A stretch of DNA of 64,000 nucleotides from Echinostoma caproni (GCA_900618425.1 UZAN01040123.1:18300-82299); one strand, 5' to 3'; shown: positions 12,855 to 25,567, counted from the first letter of the stretch. The notes: generated by a model from the sequence alone, not told the origin. A program made the numbers and translations.

Positions 12855-13840
12855 ACCTCGGGGTCCCAACCCGAAGCTTTGGTCAGAAAGCTAGACTTGC
12901 AAGACAATAGGACAGAGCTCAGGGTCCGCAATTCTTCGGGAGACGCTGTCCAGTTCATTGGATTATACGCCCTTTGGACGGGGTCAAACGTTCAAGGTGC
13001 CCAATACACCTCCATGCGCAATGGAGCTGGTGACCACTACCACAACCGGAAAGGTGTGGGGGTTGTAAACCTCTTCTTGGTTGGTTTGGAATCAGGGATT
13101 TTGACCAACTCCCTTAGGTGAACTGCCAATGGTTCACCAACCCAGTTAGAGCTCCGGGATATTGACTTTTCGTCCTCTCACTATGGTGAAATAACACCTC
13201 CGCCACGAGAAGGCAGTGAGTAGGGTTTCCTCAGCANNNNNNNNNNNNNNNNNNNNNNNNNNNNNNNNNNNNNNNNNNNNNNNNNNNNNNNNNNNNNNNN
13301 NNNNNNNNNNNNNNNNNNNNNNNNNNNNNNNNNNNNNNNNNNNNNNNNNNNNNNNNNNNNNNNNNNNNNNNNNNNNNNNNNNNNNNNNNNNNNNNNNNNN
13401 NNNNNNNNNNNNNNNNNNNNNNNNNNNNNNNNNNNNNNNNNNNNNNNNNNNNNNNNNNNACAAATTGATGCCCAATTGAGCGGATGAACACTGCCACAAC
13501 CAGGAAGGCATGCGTGTGGTTCGTATGCCTCTTCTTAGTTGGCTTGGAATCAGCATTTTTAGCCAACTCCTTTGGGCAAACTTCCAACGCTTCAACAACC
13601 CGGTTATATATAGCCAGGGATGTTGGTTTTCCGTACTCTTACATTGGTGGAAAAACACCTCCGCCACGAGAAGGCAGTGAGTAGGGTTTCCTCAGCAGAG
13701 GCTGTCTGAGACGTTTGGTCATATAGGAGCATTTCGCGAGGTGTAAGGAAATGGTGACCAGTCACAATCCCAGACATCCTACCCGACCCTATTGAGGTTT
13801 TCGAGGCTCCAAACCCCTAAATAACTCTGTAAAAAGGGAA
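12855..13840. repeat. Retroelement-like GC-richer repeat, duplicated around a gap
   Basis: Two direct copies of one sequence flank the N-run. Copy 1 (about 13030-13236) and copy 2 (about 13485-13696) share GGTTTGGAATCAG/GGCTTGGAATCAG-type blocks, CCAACTCC, and an almost identical end, CACCTCCGCCACGAGAAGG followed by GTTTCCTCAGCA. The block is richer in GC than its surroundings. An ORF at 12750-13121 running through copy 1 reads SGSQPEALVRKLDLQDN and is probably repeat-derived. Sequence after copy 2 to about 13840 seems to belong to the same repeat. Family not identified. Confidence 0.65.
13237..13459. other. Assembly gap (223 N)
   Basis: A run of N bases placed exactly where copy 1 of the flanking duplication ends, as expected when an assembler stalls in a repeat. 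Long ORFs reported through it are meaningless. Confidence 0.98.
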
Positions 13841-16800
13841 AGCGCACTGACTGGTTTTGGTATGGAATTTCGGTTGAACTGTGGCCCTGTGAAACTATAC
13901 CCGGTCAACTCTGGTTTTACTCACTTAGCATGACTTGCTCTCTGTCTTTCTTGAAACGAAACATATGTGCGCATAAGGTCGGGTGATTTTGTCTATATTA
14001 CTTAATAGACTATTATCAGTTGAGCCAATTACTTCGCTCCTCAATGAACGAGACCACCAAGATAATTTCTTAGACAATAAGAGAGCGCAGACCACGGATT
14101 GGACTGCCTAGTAGTAAGAAAACAGCAATTCAGCCCCCGATTTACATTAAACTTGAAAGTTTTGTTTCTTTGCTCTCCCTACCTTCTCCAAAATGCAGTG
14201 AAAGATTGGTTTTGTCGGCACATTATTTCATAGGATGTGTAAAACGTACACGGAAGCTGCTCTCGGTGACAAAAGAGCTCTTCAAGAGTGGATATCGATT
14301 CACGTTAACCGTTAAGCGCTAAAAAGCTACACCAAACAATCAAACAATCGCATCGAAAACGGAAGCTGGTTTACTACTCCTGTGTAAAGGCGCTTATTTA
14401 AGTTCGTTAGTTAACCGTCGGTGGAACCATACCGAGACGTATGAACAATGCAGGTGACACAGTCATTGTGTTCGCTAACACCCAGTGGTAGTTGCCCCAT
14501 TTGCATCTAGCCTATGGAGCCTAACGTCTCCGATCAGCGTAGATAGACCTCGGGAGATCATTATGAAGGCCACATTGCTGTCGACTGAGGACCCGGTCTC
14601 CCCAACGGAGCCTTTGAACAAAATGGGAAACAAAATTTGGGCAGATATGGTACAGCTCATGAGTATTTTGTTTTCTGTTTTACTGTTCACGTGCATTTAT
14701 ATAACTAGAGAAAAACCAGTGCACATCGCAGTTGAGATATGCTGGTAGGCGATCAGGCACTGAGGTAGGTCTATTGAACAAAGAAAACCATAGATGCAGT
14801 TGACAACACTCGGTGATTGTCAGACATAACATGGAAGAAATAGCGGAACATTTTGAGGGCGCTCCAAAGTCAATCGGAAAATTAAGACGAATGTCGAACC
14901 GAGTGGATGTTAAATTAATGAGCCAAATGAATTTTGATCACAGTGATCTACTGGTTTTGTTTAACGGATAACGACCTCAATCCCCCTAATGTTTGCCAAC
15001 TTGAGTGACACCGTGTGACGTGCTTCGACATTGACAACACAGGTGAACTTGCCCTGGGTGTTTTCAATAAGGACAGCGTATCCGTCAATCAAAGCTAGAA
15101 TACATCATTGCTTATATTCTTAACCTAGAAGCACACATGCAAAAAATGTTCTATTTTAAGATCCAGGTATGTGACGAGGTCATTTTACATTGATAAGATG
15201 GAACGAAATTTTGCATATACGGTACACAACCAAACACAATTATCATACCATCACCAATGTGAGTCTGATAGTTACATGGGGAAATAATTTAGTTTTGTGT
15301 TTTTTACCACTGCTCGAGGATTATTCAACTCACTGATCACAATTATCCAGACGAATTGTCAGTAATAGGACTATAATCGGGGTTACCAGCACCAGTCGGT
15401 TCTTTGTTCCAGTCAGCATCTCCAGGTTTCCCAGGTTTGTTTCAGACAAACCAATTTCCGGTTAATTCATTCACTTACCTCCCACGGAAAGCATTGTCAC
15501 TTAGGTTTAACGGGTCAAAGGCATTGTATTTATTAGTGGGAAGTGGCATTCCCCATGCCACCTGCACCAAACGCTTTGTATGCTACAATGATTTTATTTT
15601 GCCAAGCAACCAACCAAATGCACCTAAAACAAAGATACTGGCTAAACCACAAATCGATCTTTTGTGGTGAAAGGGTGAATAAGATATATAGTGAAATGAA
15701 GAACTCATAATTTTTAAATATGTTAGATGATGTCAAAAAATTACAGTTTCAAGGATGCCGAGAGGTAACTCTTCTTTAGATCATTCGATGTATGATGATG
15801 TTGGATTGTTTATTATTAGGGCGAACTTGCATGTGAAAAAACTATAAAAGTGCCGTTAAGTAATTGGAACCATTTACGTTATACGTGAATAACCGATATT
15901 TTGCTCGAATCACCGAAAATGAAAGGAATCTGTGAAGTTATAAACATATACAGCTCCACTGAACCGCCAAGTTGACCGAAGTGTTGGCTTCCACTTCGGA
16001 CATGGAGTAGCGTGCAAAGTGGTTGTTCTGATCATACCGTTGTCATTGCTTTGCATGACCTGCAAAGTGTGCCAGCTCCTTAGTAGTGCAGCTCTCGCAT
16101 TGAACTTTGCACCACATGCATATGACACAAAATATGTACTCGTGTAAACAAAGTTGTTCGTTTTTCTCTTCTATCCGGTGATTTGTAACTCGGGTGTGGA
16201 GTTCACCTAGTAATAGATTTTCAGATGTCTGATTGCCGACTGAGGTGAAATTTTCATACATGGTTATTTCTTTGAGGGCATAAAAAATATCTATTTTTTC
16301 ATATCAATCAGTGAACGGAGAATCATGACTAGCTTATAATGATTATAAATGATGCCACATATTAGAGAAAAAGCACCTTCAATCAAGCTTATTTCTCATG
16401 ACTAAGTAAAAGGACGCCCCTATGTTGTGGGCAGTACTAAATATGTTTCAGTTATTAGAATATTGGTTACACGATGGTTGGAACTTTGCTGAGAAACATA
16501 ATAGCTCCTGATGATATACTGAGCATACTTTTTCAGTTCAGGTGAAGAAAACTGGGGATCAACCATCTGTGTTAACATAACCTTGTAAATACTCTGTTTT
16601 GAAAGAACGACATATCTGAAATCCCTTCAGCTGTAAGTGTTTTCGCGGTAGCCACCATAACAATCGGGACTGAAGCCATCCCATTCATCAACTTGACCTA
16701 ATTTGTCTCTTCACTCTTATGCACTTTCGATCACATGTTACAATTCAGTTCTAACTATTCACATGCATCATTGCAGTGCGATTTCGAAAGCTGTATTGCT

Positions 16801-17062
16801 GTTCGGGTGCTGCCATCCATCGCTTAGGCAAATCAACGGTGTCTGTGGTGATGTAACTATAACAAAAAGCATTTGTCGATCAACAATAAAGCTTTAACAC
16901 GACATTGTGCCTAACAGTCAAAACAGTCATCAGTTGCCAGCTGATAATTGCGAAATGTAACGATTTCGAATGTGAATTTATTACTCTACTGGATGTGGAA
17001 TATTGTTTAACTACATTATTATTCATGCTTGAAAAATCTGTTCAAATGAATCTTGTCAACAG
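13841..17062. other. Putative intron upstream of LIM A
   Basis: Mostly AT-rich. It contains the exon-like segment at 14486-14649 (separate entry) and a short ORF at 15404-15670 with no recognised domain. No retroelement motif was seen. Confidence 0.45.
14486..14649 (+). CDS. Exon-like open segment, possible alternative exon
   Basis: After a CTAACACCCAG acceptor this segment is open for 164 nt and reads VVAPFASSLWSLTSPISVD, then a stretch ending NKMGNKIWADM before ATG|GTACAG. The composition is Ser/Thr/Pro-rich and protein-like. It ends on a complete codon, compatible with LIM A exon at 17063, but starts with two leftover bases, so it cannot follow the 10590 exon directly. The donor is weak. 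It could be an alternative exon or a chance ORF. Confidence 0.25.
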
Positions 17063-17202
17063 GTAGTTCAAGCAGTTCCTACTTCTCAGTTACGATGCTT
17101 TGGTTGCGGGCGAACAATAGAAAATACGCCCTATCTGTCCGTGCTCAATGGGATATTCCATGAAAATTGTTTTCGTTGTGATGCTTGTAAAACCCTTCTC
17201 AG
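17063..17202 (+). CDS. LIM domain A, first-half exon
   Basis: A 140-nt exon between CTTGTCAACAG and a GTGAGT donor, entered in phase 0 and leaving two bases. It reads VVQAVPTSQLR and then the zinc ligands: CFGC, 17 residues, HENC, FRCDAC, KTLL. This is the N-terminal finger and half of the second finger of a LIM domain, C-x2-C-x17-H-x2-C-x2-C-x2-C. The first ligand Cys is residue 12 of the exon, the same place as in C, D and E. Its partner exon is 20781-20854. Confidence 0.93.
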
Positions 17203-20200
17203 GTGAGTGGAATAGGAATCAGGCTGAACTGCGTTATATTACCTTTTGTCCATTACCGATAAGCCACCCTTTGGTCCGGTTTCGCAAAACAATGTTTGAT
17301 TATTTTCAATGAAATAACGTATGATCTTCAGGAAAAATTGCTGGTGGAAACGAAATCTCCTTGTTTAACGGTGGTTCAGGAATAAGTGGAGGCTTTTGGA
17401 ACTCCTCGTTTGGGGTAATTTTACAATTTCCTATTCATAGAGCAGGTATATGCTATTGTGTTCACGATTGTTATGTAAGAATCAGTGATTCTGACAAACG
17501 TAGGGAACAATTCTTTACATGGAGTGCCTTAAGAATCGAATATCTTGCCTCCTTCTTAGTTGTTGCCGTGGATCATGATCTCGTGACTTGTCATTGCCTA
17601 ACGATTCCTAATTTTTGACCTTGCATCAGCACGATATCGACAAATATCATGTACATGTAGACAACTACGCAGTTGGTTGTCTGTTTCTCGTACCTGAACT
17701 GGGAATGATGTATTTCTCACCTGAATAGTTATGTAGTTCCACGTAAATCTCGCCCCTGGATAATCTTGATCTTCCTTCACTCATTTAAACTTGTTCGTCG
17801 AGTTTGGTAATTGGTCTGCAAGTTTTTCATCACCAGCCGAGGTGAAATTGTGAGCGCTCATTGCTGTAGATTAGTGGACAAAAGGAATCTCCAATGAGTG
17901 AACTATGCAGCCTGTGCGTATCTGGCAACGCCAGTTTCGTTTGTCCACACTTAGGTATTCCTGGTTCTTGGGCAAAAGAAATCAATAAAATTCCAATTTA
18001 GGCAAAATGAACTATGCAGCCGGTGCCAATATGCATTCGGCCTAATCAAAGACATCAGGTCTGTGGTTTCAAGAAGTTTACTAGGACATAACTGTGGAAA
18101 CAAGTAAAGAGAGATTTTTTCGGATCTGGTTGATTAGGAGGAAAACTAATAGGTTAGGGAAGAAGCGAGTGACAACAGTGCGATACGAAAAATGTCACAG
18201 CGATTCAACATTTTCCGTTGAATTAATTAAAACAGGAACTATAGTGGAATTATTTCACTCCGCAGTGCGCTGAATAAGTGTTGAAACACCCGGTGTTACT
18301 TCATTTTGTTCATCAAGCTCCCCATTTATATTCCTGTATCAATTGTCTTGATACAATGAATAAGGCTAGGTGGAGTTCGATATCATTTCCAAATTCGTCA
18401 ACGGGGTATATTGTTCAGCGATACTGACCAGATTTGTTTATGCATCTAAAACCATTATTACTCTTGTACCTGGTTTCCTCAATGAACAAATGAATACATT
18501 ACAAATAATATCAAGAAGAACAACGTGTGAGAGCGTTTTGGGACGTTTCTCTCCGTTACTTCTAAGACAAGTTACTCCTGAGAGGTCTATAGCAGACATA
18601 GACAAGTATTTGTTGGACAATCATGCTTCATAGAAAAGGTCCGAACGCACAGGAGAGAAGCGGTCTACGGAACAACTTTACTAATACCGGGTATGGTGTT
18701 GAATTAGAATCATCAAAGGCAAGTTGGTTAGCAAGAAGAGGAGGGATGGGAAGTGATGATTCAAGAAGCGGTACTGAAGAATCGGGAAGCATTTCGAGAA
18801 AGTGAAAGAAACGGGGGTAATGTGTTCATTTTGCCAAATTAAGCAGCAATTTTTGTAATTCGTTTATTTCAGATTGCATATGAAAATTCTCATGTGAGAT
18901 CCTAATTGCGTTCATCCCCGACTTAGTAGGCTGTTCTATTCCGTCACTGGTTATGTTCTGACCGGTTAAAACTGCTATAGTTACTTAGTCTGACATGTCG
19001 CATGATACCTTTCTGGTGTGGTTATTTTGCCCCATTTCCTGAATAATTGACCGAATACATAAACCGAACCCAGAGGAACACCCTTCCTTAGTGATTTCAA
19101 CGATAACCCTTCAGTTTTCACTTCTTCTATTATTACATTTTTGATGTTCCGTAGCTGAATCTACGCACACAAAACTTCTCAAAATCATAAGTATTTATCC
19201 ATAATGTGAAACTATCATTTCTTAAATGCCTCCATGCAAGAATTGTAGTTCAGATCAGAAACGTCATTAACAGTTTGGCGGTCACTAAATTTATTATCAA
19301 CATCGTTCTGGATTCGCGGTGCTTTCCAACAGTTTTGAACCAAATTTGCCTTCTAGGAGTGATTTGGAAGAACTGTACTTGTATCAACCCAATATGTTGT
19401 ATGGCAGCATTCTGACTGGCCGTTTTTCCTCTTCTAAAAGTTATATCTTTGTATGTGCACCATAAGCAAAAATGGAAAATGAACAGAACCAAAGTAGACA
19501 CGAATGCTGAATTAATTTGGACTGATCATCCTTTCATTAGACTTCACCTTACCGAACAGTCCCCAGTTAAACCAGTCAAAGTTGCCCTCGGGAAGCACTG
19601 GAGTGGAGTTTTGCTATATTTTACTATATGACTGGCGTGAAACACAGGACAGAGTTGAATCCCTTAACCACAGAGATTGTAATGTAGGGTTAGGGAAACT
19701 TTCATCATTCATCGCTCTGGAGAGGTTATATGGATTACTGTACATCTAGGCATCAATACAAAATATGGACTCTAAACAACTAGCGTCGAATGCATGCGTC
19801 TTTCAACATTACCATTTAGTTTTTACAGAAGCCGATCAACACTTGCTTCTCAAAATTGTTCAGAGGTTGTCTGAAACCAAAATTGGTTAGTTACTACGTT
19901 GGTTGCTAGTGGCAATGAAGTAAGGCAGTGCTGACTATCTGCGAAGTCGCGTCGAATGTCAACCATTACATCAGGCCTTTCTATATCCTAATTGAAGGTC
20001 ACAAACTGTAGTTTGAGCGTGAATAAACAAATACTGAACTCCTCCGTAGTGACTAAGTTATAAGGATGTAGTTATTCGGATGAGAATGAGCGGAAGTACA
20101 GGGTTTCTCTCATCCAACTGTTGAGCCATTAACGTCTAGTTGTAGATGCAATCGATAGTTACCTTCAGTTTATTTGGAAATCTTCTCATCCATTTGTGTG

Positions 20201-20780
20201 TGTTCCCAATGTTATAAAGACAGCTAATCAAAAGGGCAAACGAGGTTTTGGTCACAGTAGGCGAAATGACTGCGGAGTGGTCATTGGTGAACTAGTGACT
20301 ACGCAGGACCTACTGGTGGATTTATCACATAGCACATATGGAACATTTTAAAGTGAGATACTCTCCTCATGGGTTCATTAACAGATTCATATTTAGTTCT
20401 CTTTGCTTGTTTTACTTCAAAAGATCCTTCAGGATGCCTATTTTTCTTGAAATTGCTGTTTAAATTACTCATTTTAAATTGATAAAGTGAATTTAAATTG
20501 TAATTTTTGTGCATGCAAGGTGGAACGCTGAACAGTGGTTGTCTGGCAACAAGTCCTCGGTATCTATCAACAGCCAGAAACTATATTTCATCAGGGTTTC
20601 GTATCCAAAACGTATCTTACCGACATACGAGTAGTGTTGAACGGNCTCCACTTCCGTTACCGGTTAGTCTAAACTGCATTCATCAATTCTAGGTCAGGGA
20701 GAGATTCATGGCTGCCTAGAACATAATATCATTCAGTTATCACAACTTTGTCCTTTTGTTTTGTCCATACTATTCTCAAG
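17203..20780. other. Intron splitting LIM A (3578 nt)
   Basis: This is the longest of the five intra-LIM introns. It contains a fragment of the PLE terminal repeat (about 17816-17870, minus orientation) and two related 12-nt words AACTATGCAGCC near 17897 and 18008 inside similar flanks. ORFs at 18370-18633 and 18623-18805 (Ser/Arg-rich) and at 20507-20692 look somewhat protein-like but lack compatible splice phases. A single N lies at 20644. No RNA gene was seen. Confidence 0.6.
17816..17870 (-). repeat. Fragment of Penelope-type terminal region
   Basis: TTTTTCATCACCAGCCGAGG and the bases after it match, on the minus strand, the segment just upstream of the 3' terminal repeat of the PLE at 51225-53898 (around 53780-53810), and also the fragment at 63120-63160. 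It contains the stem arms TCACC and GGTGA. No coding sequence accompanies it. Confidence 0.5.
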
Positions 20781-20854
20781 TGTTTCCAACTACCATGTTT
20801 TGGATGGCAAACCCCATTGTGATCCACCATGTCCCCAACAGTTATCCGCCCAAA
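20781..20854 (+). CDS. LIM domain A, second-half exon
   Basis: A 74-nt exon between TATTCTCAAG and GTAAGT, entered after two bases and leaving one. Joined to the first half it gives CKTLLSVSNYHVLDGKPH followed by CDPPC and PQQLSAQ. Seventeen residues separate the last Cys of the first half from the next Cys, the normal LIM spacing. The final pair is unusual: the canonical ligand three residues after that Cys is Pro, and a Cys follows at plus four, giving C-x3-C. The same exon in D and E has C-x2-H. Confidence 0.88.
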
Positions 20855-20978
20855 GTAAGTCCGTGTTTCGTTGATTGGCACGTGTGCTTGTTCGCTCTCA
20901 TTTATTACACATGATCTGCTCCTCAACAAACGGGCATCAGTAAAGTTTCGATTTATGCGGTGTTTTTTTTTTGTTCAG

Positions 20979-21094
20979 TTTTGGTCGCCACAACACCAAT
21001 TAAGAAGATTTCGTCCATTTCGGATACCATCAGTGCAGAACAAGGAGATGTAATTTATCAAACTGTGATTGTCGAAGATCGGTCACCAAAGAAA
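20979..21094 (+). CDS. Linker exon between LIM A and LIM B
   Basis: A 116-nt exon after a TTTTTTTTTTGTTCAG acceptor and before AAA|GTGAGT. It takes one base from LIM A exon, then reads LVATTPIKKISSISDTIS, AEQGDVIYQTVIVEDRSPKK, and ends on a complete codon that joins LIM B exon at 21197. It is polar with no domain; Ser and Thr dominate its first half. The phase match with the exons on both sides supports it. Confidence 0.85.
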
Positions 21095-21196
21095 GTGAGT
21101 GGATCCGCGAAAAATTCATTTAATTGACTTGGTTACGTGGATTAAAGCAAAACTGTAATCCGCATTCCGTCCCTATCCTTTTTCTGTCCCTCATAG

Positions 21197-21321
21197 GAAA
21201 TTCAGCGTGAGTACTGTTCTGTTTGTGGTTTGGTAATCGATACGAACATGTTTGTTCGCGCACTGGACGGGATTTTCCACAACGACTGTTTTCGATGCAA
21301 TCAATGCAATCGATTGTTGAG
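21197..21321 (+). CDS. LIM domain B, first-half exon
   Basis: A 125-nt exon between CCCTCATAG and GTGAGT, phase 0 in and two bases out. It reads EIQREY and then CSVC, 17 residues, HNDC, FRCNQC, NRLL. It is 15 nt shorter than the other first-half exons only at its start, so the LIM core is unchanged. The intron position inside the domain is identical to A, C, D and E. Its partner is 23740-23810. Confidence 0.93.
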
Positions 21322-23739
21322 GTGAGTTCACGTGAAACAATTCCTCTCGGAAAGTGTGTGAACTTGTACCGTGAATCATTCTTCATTGTGGTGGGATCAA
21401 ATATGGCTGCATTTTATTGCGTGGTTAACCTAGCCTCATAAACAAAATCCTCAGCCAAGCTCGATTGGATTTGCTAAGCTCAAGTGTTTTAGAATCAAAC
21501 AAAATATTTCGCCGTAATAAAATAGCCAGTCTGGAAGAAAATAATGTGAACTATCTCATTCACTGAATAAAGCAAATGATGGGCTGTACATTGTTTTTCT
21601 ATCTCACATGTTGTAAGAATATACTTCTAGGTAGAGCACGACATGGACTTTGATACAGAGCAATAAAGCCGACAAATACTGTTCTGAAAAACAAAACGGG
21701 AAGATACGATGAAATAAACAAGTGGATTTATTAAAAATAACCTATTCGATTTTGTACTGAATAGGCACTTATACAAGCAATTTACGGTATGGAGACTGTA
21801 GTCAATAATGATGTTATCAATTGATAGTGTGGGAGCACATGAACAAGGTGGCCTTGCGTGAGAATGTCGTGCACCGACGCAAAACCGGAATGTGATTTGC
21901 TTGAAGGATGTAACTAGTCTATGTGAATGCAATTCCATGTAGACAATTATAGACGGACGTAGTGACAAATATCTAGTCGCCTTCAATGTGTACCACCGAA
22001 AAAGCAGAAGACAAATAATGATCCGTTTGATCGAAATCAAACCAATTAAATTCAAGTAGATATTCCAAAATTATCAGGCTAAACAGATGAGCGTTATGAC
22101 TGAATCGATGGTTGAGTTGTAAGAAGTTTAGAACAAGAACAAAAGGTGATTTGGAAAGAATGAAAACCAAAATCACATAAAGGTGTGTGATAATGACCGC
22201 GAAGACGTCACTTTATACAGTAAAATCAAAGAGAGCTGTAAATTTCCCAACAGGCCCAATTTCAACATGATTCAGAAAAGACAATGAATGTGAAAACGTG
22301 GATATAAACATCTCGTTAAAAAATTATACGAGATAGCAGATGTGTTTATAGAGCACCTCAAATTCAAAATAATATCAGAAAGTGTTGGAGACTCGGTAAA
22401 AGTGCTCGTTTTTCTCGGAAATTTTCATTGGCGCATGTCCTGATAGTAACAACTACTATTAGCATCCTGGCGACTAGGTTAAAATAAACAGCAGAACAAT
22501 CAATTTTGAGGATAAGGAAAGACAAGCGGTAAAAGACGTTCCAGAGAGTAAAGCAAGCAAAGGGTGGGATATGTGTGTAGGGACGTGTGAGTGTCAGTAA
22601 TATTGTTGTGTTATACTGCTCACATTTGTGAGTAGTATGTTTGGGTTGCACAAGCGGATGTGATTGGCGGTTTCCAACCATGGGTAAAAGTAAACAAGAC
22701 TTCTTAGAAAGAATTTGTCTGTTCGCAATTGTAACACAATCAAAAGCATATGTACCGTCGGACTGTTTTTTGGAATTATAATGAGCATATCGGATGCTGT
22801 GCTCTGAGTTGCTAACTCTCTCCGACCCGGCACTAGTATTTTGGAATTAGAACAATAGTGGCTTTGCGATGTACTGATCCCACTATATGACGATTATGAT
22901 CAGGACATCCCGGACCCTTAAACTTGTAGTGATTTTATAACTGCAAAAGACGCGAACAAACTGGTCAACTGTTCAACCCCAGATCTAAAGCCATTCATGA
23001 AACCGTGACTTGGTTGTTTCAAATTATCTGCGCGTTCTATAAAACCTTATCTACCCACTACTCATGTCATTACTGCAAGAAACCGTTTTTTCTCAGACTG
23101 TTACCAGTCTTGAGGATTTGTAACAATAGTAATAGGTGACGGTTCCACATCCTTTAGTGTTACATCGAACAATTTGAAATTTTTTGGTGACGAACTTCTT
23201 AAATTATAATTCCGGAAAGAAGAATGTGAGTTCTTCGAGTCAGCCGATACATAAAGAGACCAGGACAGAATGTCTGTGGGTATATGGCTAGACTTCTGGT
23301 TCACATTCAATCATAAGGGCGCAATTGAAACCAAAGTATAAGTTGAGTTCATCTACTGAACGAAAATGCATTAGGGTTCCGAAAATCAATCCACTGAAAA
23401 TGGAGCACCAAAAATCCATGTTGAGAAAAGTTTGTTCCAAATCCCGAAAAACAGTTCCTGCAAGATAAAGATGCAGCGGATTTGAAAAATAACTTGCTAC
23501 CATTGGGCATAATTAATCTTCTTATTGGCAAACTTAGATTTTTAACGTTATTGCTGTTAAGCCTTTCCGGAGGTGAACACACTATATTCATAGTTAGATA
23601 ACATAGTTGACATTTGTGATGACTGCTTATGACTTTATCACATTTTGGAAGTGATTATTATATCACCTGCGTAATATACGATTGGTTTAATAAGAATGGT
23701 ATTAGCAAAATGATTTCCATTTTCAATCCCACATTTCAG
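21322..23739. other. Intron splitting LIM B (2418 nt)
   Basis: AT-rich. Minus-strand ORFs at 21627-22055 and 22364-22681 lack any recognisable motif and look like chance. A plus-strand open stretch near 23470-23600 is leucine-rich but has no splice context. No repeat was recognised. Confidence 0.5.
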
Positions 23740-23810
23740 AGTGGGGAATTGTAAATTTGTAAATTCAAAACTGAACTGCGACCCCGACTGCATGGACACT
23801 GCAATGAGTT
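23740..23810 (+). CDS. LIM domain B, second-half exon
   Basis: A 71-nt exon between CCACATTTCAG and GTAAGT, entered after two bases and leaving one. It gives the join CNRLLRVGNCKFVNSKLN then CDPDC, MDTAMS. Here the position three after the Cys is Asp, which LIM domains can use as a zinc ligand, and a Cys follows at plus four as in A and C. It is one codon shorter than the other second halves. It is followed after only 89 nt by the linker exon at 23900. Confidence 0.85.
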
Positions 23811-23899
23811 GTAAGTGATATTATTACACACGCATGCACTCACAACCATTCAATGACTTGCTTGTTTCATGAACTGATAAGTGTTGTATGTTTTTCAAG

Positions 23900-23958
23900 C
23901 GTCCTTCACGGAGCGCTCATCAAGTGCTGGTCCTTTGGGTGAACGTACCGAGAAAACA
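23900..23958 (+). CDS. Linker exon between LIM B and LIM C
   Basis: A 59-nt exon between GTTTTTCAAG and ACA|GTGAGT. It takes one base from LIM B second-half exon and reads SFTERSSSAGPLGERTEKT, ending on a complete codon to join LIM C exon. Ser/Thr/Glu/Arg-rich and presumably disordered. Confidence 0.82.
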
Positions 23959-25567
23959 GTGAGTTCCATTTATACTATCTTTTAATGTTGTGATTCTATT
24001 CGATGGATGGACCTTTATGGACATAGCGTCGTACGTAATTAAACTCTTTGGTATATTTCGACATAACATAAAGCAATGAGTTGAAACACTAGTCCACCAC
24101 GTTTATCTCTAATTCGAAACATAAGAGTTGATTTACTTTAACATTACCTGACAAGTTCCGATTGACTGGGTTGACACTTTCTGGACAATCCAGAAAACGC
24201 GTTATGATGTTCATATTGTATAGAATTAAACAATCTTATGTGGAAGATTAACTTGACTTTTCACGGGCTCATTTTTTATTGCACTGAAAGCTTTGTAATT
24301 GCCCAAACTAAGTATTTCTACCGGAGTTCGGATTATTAGGCTGTACTTTTGACTGAGGGCACAGGGGCGGACAGAATGGACCATTTGGATGTCAATGCGA
24401 AGTGGTCAAAACTTAGTAACCTTGAGTATCTCGGGTGATTACAGCTTACATTTTCACTGTTGTTGTTGTTGCAAAATGTTCGGTATAAACATTTTTCCGT
24501 ACCTGTAGATTCCCATGTCTCGTTATCACTTCACCATGGAAAGCAAACGAGAACGCAGTCCGCACAATTACCAGCTGGGGCCAATCGAGAGAATGGTGAT
24601 TAGCACACTTGAACAACCCAAGGTACGCACTGGAACTTTTCACCGTTTTCGTTTCACTGCACTGACCGGGTAGACGCGGTTCGTGTAGAGAGAAACTCAT
24701 TTGGTCTGCAATTCGCCTCTGGTTTTGTGCGGTATGCAGATGTATCATATCACTTAAGGCAGTTCGGTTGTTCATTAGATGGCACTTTTCATACAAATTT
24801 AGATTTAGAAAATCACAATCATGTGTAGATTCTCCTTAGCTATTTAAATCTACAGAAGCATGTTTTTAAATAAACAACTTGGTGAATTAACCGCCCAGAT
24901 TATGATGGGATGAATAACATTTAGTAGATTCAGCAAAAGTTTGTTGAAAAACATTTTCCATAAATGTATTACGTTTAAACTAAAGATCATGTTTTTAACC
25001 TTAAAGGATAGTGTACATTCATGATACCAATGTATTCTGTCAAATGAACCAAGCAGTATTGAATAAACACTGACAGCTGAAACAAATGTGTGTTAAATGT
25101 TGATGTTTTATCAAAAAATTGATTTTGAAAACGGAAGGGGAAGAATAGATTCATTCAAAAATGCTTTGTTTTTGGTACTTCCAATCCTTGCTTCAGCGTT
25201 TCTCGACTGAAAACAGCAGTACTGTTCTGTATTTTTAGGTAGAACTAATCAGAAACAGAGTCAAAAACACTTTTTTATAGGCGCATGGCGTAAGAGAAAA
25301 CGTCTTGAGGCCATTCAGTGCAATATCAATATAAAAACTAAGCAAATATTATCATATTAAACGAATTACTGATCAAAGGAATTGCGGAAAATGGATGTAG
25401 CATAGCAAAGTGTGTAACAAGCACGACAGTTGGCGTTGGGTAACCATAGGAGACCCTTTTATATAGGTCTGCTAAACTGAAGTTAACTTAATCTACAGTA
25501 AAGTTAATTGCTTATTTATCGCATGTGATAACACATATATGAACTTTCTGCTATCTTCAAAACACAG
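23959..25567. other. Intron between linker and LIM C, nothing recognised
   Basis: AT-rich. A minus-strand ORF at 24446-24796 shows no motif. Nothing else could be supported. Confidence 0.5.

Noticed and set aside
17361..17618. ORF just after LIM A first half (GICYCVHDCY) as its second half
   Set aside because: Wrong phase and Cys/His spacing; the exon at 20781-20854 fits spacing, length and phase.
20507..20692. Exon-like ORF (SPRYLSTARNYISSGFR) within the LIM A intron
   Set aside because: Weak acceptor, no donor leaving the two bases required by 20781; contains an N. Kept only as a note.
21627..22055. 142-residue minus-strand ORF in the LIM B intron
   Set aside because: No domain, no start or splice context, composition follows AT-rich DNA.
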